Shown here piece by piece: positions 57,130 through 64,000 of a stretch of 64,000 nucleotides of DNA. The DNA is taken from positions 58,700,964 through 58,764,963 of the forward strand of contig NC_073632.1 of assembly GCF_029407905.1 (NCBI RefSeq). Reading direction: 5' to 3'. This DNA is from Bubalus kerabau (taxonomy: Eukaryota; Chordata; Mammalia; Artiodactyla; Bovidae). Made by a program: the position numbers and the translations under genes. Numbering within the stretch: position 1 is the first letter of the stretch; the number at the start of each line of letters is the position of its first letter. The notes under the pieces were generated by a model. It saw only the letters and a list, made by a program, of their open reading frames with translations. It did no database searches and was not told where the DNA came from.

Positions 57130-57745
57130 CCTTTCAGGATGGCAAAATTAAAAGTATTGATATTAGTCTGGATAGGTTATGAGTGAATGGGTACTTTTAT
57201 ACACTGTGTAAATTGATGCAAACATTCTAAAGGGCAATTTTGTGTTTATATCAAAACTTTTAAGTGCATGAAATTTACCCTCTGATATATTTGCAAAATT
57301 CACCAAGATATGCATACATACACACAATGATATTGCAGTGTTATTTACAGTAGGGAACAAACCAGGAAATACATCAATGAGAAATTAGTTGAATTAGTGT
57401 GTCACATCTACAAAGTGGCATGGGGTGGATGTGTGTGCAAATGTGGAAATATCTGCAAGATACATCATCCAATGAGAAAAGCAAGGTGAAGAACAGTGTA
57501 TAAAGTATCATTCTTTTGGTGCAAATCCAGGAATAGAATTTCATACATATTTATCTGGAAAAGAGCAGAAAAACTGTTAGCAGTGTTTACCAAGGGATGG
57601 AGGGATTATTAGATTTGAGGGTAGAGAGGGAAGAACTTATCATTTTATACCTGCCTTCAGTGTTTGGGTTTTCTAATATCTTACCTGAATTTTCTCTTGT
57701 TATTTGTTTAATATTTTGTGTGTCGACAGTTTGCATGTCATCTGG
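57130..57745 (+). mobile_element. Old L1M 3' end, sense
   Basis: 'gaaaagcaaggtgaagaaca', 'gtgtataaagtatcattctt', 'cagtagggaacaaaccagga' and 'atctgcaagatacatcatcc' follow the order of old L1M 3' sequence. It may be the continuation of the ORF2 fragment before the young L1. Confidence 0.72.
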
Positions 57746-58378
57746 ATGGTGCGAGTTTAGACTAATTTTTAATTTCCCTGTATTTCCCTGTGTTTTTATA
57801 ACACAAACACCCACACCCCTTAATGTTATTTTCAAAAGTCAAGTTCACATGTTAAAAATAAATAACAAAAACACCCCAAGCCTTCTTATACTTAATATGT
57901 GTATAATCAATGTGCATTTTTATATGTACTTTTTAAGCTTATTTTAAATATATTGTTGTCACTCTTTTTTGTACTTTGGCCTCAAACAGGGTTACTCTGA
58001 CCTGAAAATAATACCGGGCTTACATAGTTAAATAAATTGATGAAGAACATTTAAGTTAAAGGGCATAATCACAAATCAAAAAGTATAGCTAGATAAATGC
58101 ACTGCATTAAGTGAAAAAGTCATCCTTCTCTCTCATCTAGAGGTTTCTTTTTTTACCATTCAGCAAATACTTGATTTTTTTTCTTTGTGTTTCTTGGTTC
58201 AGAAGAGGCTACTTAGCTATGATTCTTTGAAAATTAGTTTAGAAGCCCCCAACTGTTCACCATTAAGAAAAAACAAATCTTGAACTACTAACAGTTCAAA
58301 GAAACTATTAGAATTAGAGATAAATATCTTTTTGTTTCCTCCTCCTTAATACTTTTTTTGGTATTTGTTAGCTACCCC
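57746..58378 (+). other. FBXL4: FBXL4 intron, unassigned
   Basis: No repeat or exon recognised. The 116-codon frame at 57597-57947 overlaps the L1M end and the following T-rich DNA; it has no motif. Confidence 0.4.
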
Positions 58379-58379
58379 A

Positions 58380-58855
58380 TCATCATTGCCAGTGGCTTTA
58401 AGCAGGCTCCTGATTCCTCTTCTCTGGAATTCTGCAGTTGCCCCCTGGCTGGTTTCCCTTCCTGCCTCCAGGAGTGCTCCCTGCAATGCTAAAACACAAA
58501 TCTGACTCTATCACTCTGCAGCTCTAATCCCTTAGAGACTCCTCATTGCTTTTTGTGTAAATCTAGTCTCCTCTGTGAGGCTCTCTGACCTAATCCACCA
58601 CCAACTAGTCTTTCCTCTCCCCAGTTTTGCCTCACTCTTTAAAAGTGGAGCCTTCGTGGTCTAAGTCTACTTTTACTGCGGTTAAGCTTGTATCTTGTGT
58701 CAGGCTCTAGTGGCAGTCTGTGCTCCTAGCAAAGTTATTAAAACAGTCATTGTCCTTATCAACATCCCACTGAACTCTGAAAACCCTGAGAGGGGGAGCT
58801 CTTCTATCACCAGTGATAGGTGTGTAATCGATGTTCAGTAAAGGTTAAGTCTGTG
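58380..58855 (+). mobile_element. L2 LINE fragment
   Basis: 'aatctgactctatcactctg', 'cagctctaatcccttagaga', 'gaggctctctgacctaatcc' and, at the 3' end, 'atcgatgttcagtaaaggtt' follow the L2 3' region on the + strand. Diverged, non-coding. Confidence 0.7.
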
Positions 58856-59152
58856 AAAAATTGTATTATTCAATAGATTACCAATATATACTTTTTGCAC
58901 TGTTAAAAAAAAAAAAGAGGAACTAACATGAATTGAGTATACAGTGAACACTCTTGAAATGTAATGTATATAGCCTTATGTATGTATGGGTACTACTGAT
59001 GTGGATAATTCCATTGAATATTGATTTATTTAGTATGTGAAAATACTGTTATAAAATGTATGATACTGTTCTTTATTAGATCATATCATATGCTTCATAA
59101 AGTGATACTGTTTTTTCAGTCTGGGTGAACTTGGTTTCTCTGTTTTATGTAG
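58856..59152 (+). other. FBXL4: Intron end before the third coding exon
   Basis: An A-run at 58905-58916, otherwise unassigned. It ends in the acceptor TTTTATGTAG (59143-59152). Confidence 0.6.
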
Positions 59153-59397
59153 CTCATTCAACTGATTCTGAATCATCTTACGCTACCGGACCTGTGTAGA
59201 TTAGCACAGACTTGCAAACTACTGAACCAACATTGCTGTGATCCTCTGCAGTACATCCACCTCAATCTGCAACCGTACTGGGCGAAACTGAATGACACCT
59301 CTCTAGAATTTCTGCAGGCTCGCTGCACTCTCGTGCAGTGGCTTAATTTATCTTGGACTGGCAATAGGGGATTCATCTCTGTTGCGGGATTTAGCAG
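59153..59397 (+). CDS. FBXL4: FBXL4 third coding exon (residues 287-367 and part of 368)
   Basis: The acceptor TTTTATGTAG ends at 59152 and the donor AGCAG|GTTAGT starts at 59398. The exon is 245 nt, phase 0 to phase 2. It carries most of the F-box (LIQLILNHLTLPDLCRLAQ, TCKLLNQHCCDPLQYIHLNL), the SKP1-binding module, and then the first LRR-like unit (CTLVQWLNLSWTGNRG, FISVAGFS). With the two exons before, it gives 367 complete codons without a stop. The family protein is about 621 residues, so roughly 250 residues (the rest of the LRRs) must lie past 64 kb. Confidence 0.97.
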
Positions 59398-62300
59398 GTT
59401 AGTGCCAAACCTTGTTGAGGTTATTTCACCAGCAGACTGTACTTACTATATAGTAGTTAACATAATAAAAGTTTGAAATTATGTACCATGTACTTTATAG
59501 AAATCAAGAGAAATACATTTGTGTATCTTGTTCAGAATGCTTCTGCTTACAAAAGTGGATGAGTTCATTTCGCCATCCTCTTACATCTCAGCTTCATAAG
59601 ATGGAGGGGAAATTATGTCCTTTACCTCAAATTGTTCAAAATCCCAAGTAACTTTCAACAGAGCTCCTTTTTTTTTCTTTCTCATATTTTCAGCACAGAT
59701 GATTAACACATTTTAAGAACTATTTCCAAATCAAAATCTACCTCTCTAATGTGATTTGTCAGAAATGGAAAACAATTTATTATAGAACATTTTTAATTAA
59801 ATCTTAATTACATGTGCAATACATCACCCAAATTTAGAAGCTCATTTAAACTAATTATGTTGAAAATGCAATTGCATGTTAAATAGGCGACCACACTTGC
59901 AGACCTGCCCAGGTGTTTCTGCTCCTTTCTATTTAAGCATTTAGTTTCCTTACTATTAAATGTCACCTGTTAAACATTTGAAAGCCTGCACGCGTACATA
60001 TTCATTTAGCAACGCCATAGTCATTTTTTCTTGTGATATAAACAGGTGTTTTTCTCTTAACCTTGATGATGGTTATTCTCATTGTAAGTTACAGTATAAT
60101 CCATTTCATTAAGTTAAATAATGAAGAAATAGACACTTTGGGGAAATTAACCTGTTATTTTTGATTAACGAATAATCACCTATCGTGTTTTTAGAAGTTA
60201 GAATGAACTACAGCTTTCCCTACACACATCCCCAAGTGGATGCATTCCAGTGGCTTATGAATTAGAAATTTGTATTTTGAGCTTTGTTTCTCCTTGACTT
60301 AGAGTATAAAATTAAAGATGCAGTTCCAGAAATAAATATTTGATACCTTAGATTCAGATGAAATCATGTTTGAAATAGCACCAATGTGTTCAAAATGCTA
60401 ATATTAATAGTTTGTGTCAAATTAAAAGAACACAGGCAATAATGGCTTACAGCACATGTTGAAACCATGGACGCACTGGGTTTCTTTCTTTTCTGCCAGA
60501 AACAGAACTAGAGGAAGGGGGTTCTTAGATAAAGCGTTCTGGGATCTGAGGGTCAGAATCTAAAGATTCTGTAACATGATGTGTATACAAAATTATTTTT
60601 TATTATGTAAATTTGATTGAGGGGATATATATATATATATAATAGTAGGTATTATATATATGTAAGAAAATGAGTTGTTTCTTTTTGGCAGTGTAATTTT
60701 GGTGAATTTTGATAGAATCCACATTTTGAAAATTGCTGGATTTTTGACAGCTCTCCATTGGAACACAGCTTAGTCCTTTCTGTTTCCCTTTCTGCAAACA
60801 CACCCTTCATTGGCAAATTGTCCTCACTGCTAATGGGACCAAGAAGAACTGAAGCTAATGATGCCTGTGGGTATTCAGAGAGTGCACTATGGATCATAAA
60901 CCAAGACTAACCCAGAGCAGATAGAACCATTGGTATCAGTAAGCATTATTTTACCTTATAAGGACTTCGGGGTATTTTAATTCCTCTCATAGCTCTTTCT
61001 TAAATGTTTCCCACTATTTGGGACTTATTATGTGTGTGTTTTCACTGTTGGTGTGTAGTGCGTAAGGCATTATGGTGAGTATTGTGGACCATGTGAAGAG
61101 GTAGATGATATAGTTCCTACTACAAAAACAATACAGATATAAAGATAAACATTTAAACATATCATTCCTATATTTTTATAAATAAAATAGCAGGGAGGCA
61201 GCTAATGAGTAAAGACATTAAAGAAAACTTTGGTAATGAATGACCAAGTCCAACTTCCTAGGCAAAATGTGGCATATACCCATAGTATAATGAGTAAAAT
61301 ATAAAGATAATATTAAATCAGTTTTTAGAAATTCTCTTTTTGTAGCTTCTTCTGGTGCATTAGCAGAAACATAAGTTGTTAGAAGAAAACTTCACAATGC
61401 TATTTTAAGAATTTTAGACGTGCAGTGGATAAAGATCTTCTTTTATAAGTTTAAAGCTCCAATCTACTTTCTCACCAGCAATTTCTCTTCCATTTTCAAT
61501 TTGCCCCTTTAGTTGCTGTGGAGCTGTTTGAATAATCACAAAAGTACATACATAAATTTAAGTTTTCCATATTTCACAGGAGTATTTCAGCCTGTAAAAC
61601 CATGTATCTTGATAGCATTCCTTTGAGCATAGTCATTGTTCCCATTAAGAAAAGAAAAAGTTGAAATAACGGAGAGAGAGTCTTTTTGGGGATGGGAGAT
61701 ACTGGAGCTTTGCCGACTGATTACTGTTGGCCCCCTTGACTTGACTGCTGAATTGATAGTCATTATGGCTTGTAGGCAGCATTCCCAGAATAAACAATAA
61801 ATATTCATGGCTTGATTATTAATGAATAATCTATGAGTAAGTGTGGTCTATTTATGCTCGTTACTGTGAAGAAGGCTTATTTATAATACTTTAAAGGGAA
61901 AAAAAGTACCTTTTTGAACTAGAAACCGATGATGATGAGTTGCCTTTTGAGCAAGTCTTTGGGAAAAGTTTGATATAGGTAATTTTTGTTGCCTAAAAAC
62001 CTTATCCTCACAAACTGAAACTGTTTCACTGCATTTTAAAGAAGTTAGAAATTTATTTTATTCAAAATAGCAGGGGAAGTGGAATAATGAGAACTTAAAA
62101 CTTTTAATCAGTTATTAAAATCCTATTCTATCTACAGATTTGTGACTTGTAACTTCAAGTCCTGCTCATGTATATCATTATTCATTAAAGTCACATCTAT
62201 TGTAATTACACTTTCCTCTTGCAATACACTCCCTGAAGTCTTGGATATTCCTTTGCCACCCTGTTTGTTTGTGCTCTGAGGCTTAATTGTACCATTTTGA

Positions 62301-64000
62301 TGTTCAAAACGCCTTAGACTCATGTTTTTCTGCTATAGTTTTTCTTCAGATAGTTGCTCAAACTAATCACCTTGAGCGCCACCTCAGTTATGTAGAGATT
62401 TCTACCCCTAGCCCATCTACTTGTTCCCTTCAGAAAACACTGTTGGATGCTTTTTAGGTTTAAGGACTTGATGTTTTGACACAAAACTACAGTTTTATGG
62501 AATAGAGAGCTTTTTGCGTATTCATATATTTGTTTATTCAGTTGCCTGCCAATGTTTTACACTGTTGTATCTTTTAGATGGTCAACTCCTAGAGATTAAA
62601 GACAATTACGACAGTTTCTTTTCATGTCCTTCTACCATTGCTGGATGGTGCCGTACACAGTTAAGCAAGAAGTTTTGTTTTTAATAACTTTATTTTAGAT
62701 CTGATATAGTAAATAATGCTCCAGCTATTTGGAATTAAAAATATCTTAAATATACTGTTTTATAAAACTCAGTGAGGGCCAGCTACAAAACATGAGATTA
62801 GGATTCAGAGCCATGGATATTTATACCTAATTCTCCTCTTTACCTTGAAACTTCAGGCAGGTTGTAAGGTTTGGTGCCTTTTATTTTGTGATGAATAAAC
62901 TCAGATTAAATCATTCATTCACGTAATGTTAATTATTTTAGGGTACAAATTACCATTTAGTAAATTACTTCTTATGTACCTGTATTACTCTGGACAAATT
63001 AATTCACCTTATAAGGATAGGCAATTTATTTCTCTCTCCAGAGACTCCTTTTCTCATAGCAGGAGACCTAGTTTGGGACTGTTTATCTGAACTTAGGTTT
63101 TCTCTTAATACCCTCAATATCAAGAAAATACTTGATGAGAATTCATAAGATGGAATGAACAGGCTTCAGGAAATAAACAAGCTATAGTTCTCCTTTCAGG
63201 TGACCAGTATTACAATTGAGATGAATAAATAGATGACTAAGATCTGTAATTATGTGTTAAAACTTTATGAGAAACATTAAGGAAGGAAATGAGTTGTGTT
63301 CAGCTAATTAATTGATTCTGCTATTTCTGCCTTCTTGTAGTGGAAATATGAAAAAGCTGGTGGTGTAGATCTCATAAGTTAAGGAAGAGTTGACTATGGG
63401 GATATTGACTAAATAACCTACTCAGTAAAAATATAGCATATAGAAAAAGGGAGAGGGTCATAAAGGTGGTATAAGCATGATCATTGTCATTATTGTGCTT
63501 CCAAATTCTATCATTCATTAAATCAATTTGGGACGTTTTCTAGTCTATTAACAGCTTTCTGATGATTGGCTTGCTATCTTTAGAAGGGAAGAGTTCATTA
63601 ATGAGAGAAAGGAGACAAGGGGTGTCAAAGCATTCCAAGGCTAATACTAAAAAGAACTGTAGAACAAAGTGCTTTGCCAAATAATGAAGACCTTCAATAG
63701 ATAAGATGCCTAAAGATTTTAATTTTAAGAGTTAATATACTCATTTAACTTTTGTAATCTGCAAATAATTTTAGAAGCATCAAATCCAAATAGGATACTC
63801 TAGATCTCTGGTGCCCTACATTCATTTCTAGATTGCTAGCTTCTAAATGATGATGAACTAGCCATAACTACAATGTATATTCAAAGTAAGGTAAAAATGT
63901 TCATTTTGTTATATGTCCTAGTTTGACCCTCTTAAAGGAAAAATACTGAGTCCATAGAACCTAGTCTGCTCCGGAGTAGAGGAAATTTAAATTCCTCAAA
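59398..64000 (+). other. FBXL4: FBXL4 intron to window end, repeat-poor
   Basis: About 4.6 kb of AT-rich intron without young SINEs or LINEs. A TA microsatellite lies at about 60626-60643. 61590-61810 and 62132-62323 hold short - frames without motif. No further FBXL4 exon is recognisable; the next coding exon must lie to the right. Confidence 0.6.
60626..60660. repeat. TA microsatellite
   Basis: A TA repeat (about eight units) followed by further AT-rich sequence. Likely variable in length between individuals. Confidence 0.85.

Noticed and set aside
1..64000. CRISPR array, prokaryotic operon, phage or toxin system
   Set aside because: No regularly spaced repeats, ribosome binding sites or prokaryotic genes. 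The sequence is typical ruminant nuclear DNA throughout.

Overview
The window is ordinary vertebrate nuclear DNA from a ruminant, most likely a bovid. The evidence is the repeat content: BovB (RTE) LINEs, tRNA-Glu/BovA composite SINEs (Bov-tA), Bov-A2 dimers with AGC-repeat tails, CHR-type cetartiodactyl SINEs and ruminant L1 copies, laid over older mammalian repeats (MIR, L2, MER5A, MLT1-like LTR, L1M, a Tigger-like MITE). Species cannot be fixed from sequence alone. There are no operons, CRISPR arrays, phage or plasmid features.

The only host gene I can support is FBXL4 (F-box and leucine-rich-repeat protein 4), on the + strand. A CpG island at about 18.37-18.96 kb, with GC boxes, an ETS/GABP-type site and a 15-C run, is its probable promoter and non-coding first exon. 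Three coding exons follow: 39135-39718 (ATG at 39207), 48444-48789 and 59153-59397. They join in phase (512, 346 and 245 coding nt; phases 2, 0, 2) and give about 367 of roughly 620 residues: the mitochondrial-type N-terminus, the discoidin-like region, an acidic linker, the whole F-box and the first leucine-rich repeats. The remaining LRR exons lie beyond the right edge.

Layout: 1-18.3 kb is upstream intergenic DNA (two BovB 3' fragments, seven Bov-tA/Bov-A SINEs, MIRs, an MLT1-like LTR, MER5A, old L1). 18.4-39.1 kb is the CpG island plus a long first intron or introns rich in nested repeats: an L1 hit by three SINEs, an old L1M hit by BovB and a mariner MITE, and a Tigger-like MITE. 39.7-48.4 kb and 48.8-59.2 kb are the next introns. 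The second holds a 1.7-kb BovB with a broken reverse-transcriptase frame, a 5'-inverted L1 with clear target-site duplications and a second young L1. 59.4-64 kb is a repeat-poor intron.

I found no previously undescribed biological system. The points most worth a second look are structural: a perfect 32-bp inverted repeat at 8604-8671, the twin-primed L1 at 51.4-52.6 kb, the L1 at 22.6-25.1 kb whose 3' end seems fused to 5'-UTR-like sequence, a three-headed tRNA-SINE at 21.3-21.7 kb, and a short uORF with weak start context in the FBXL4 leader.
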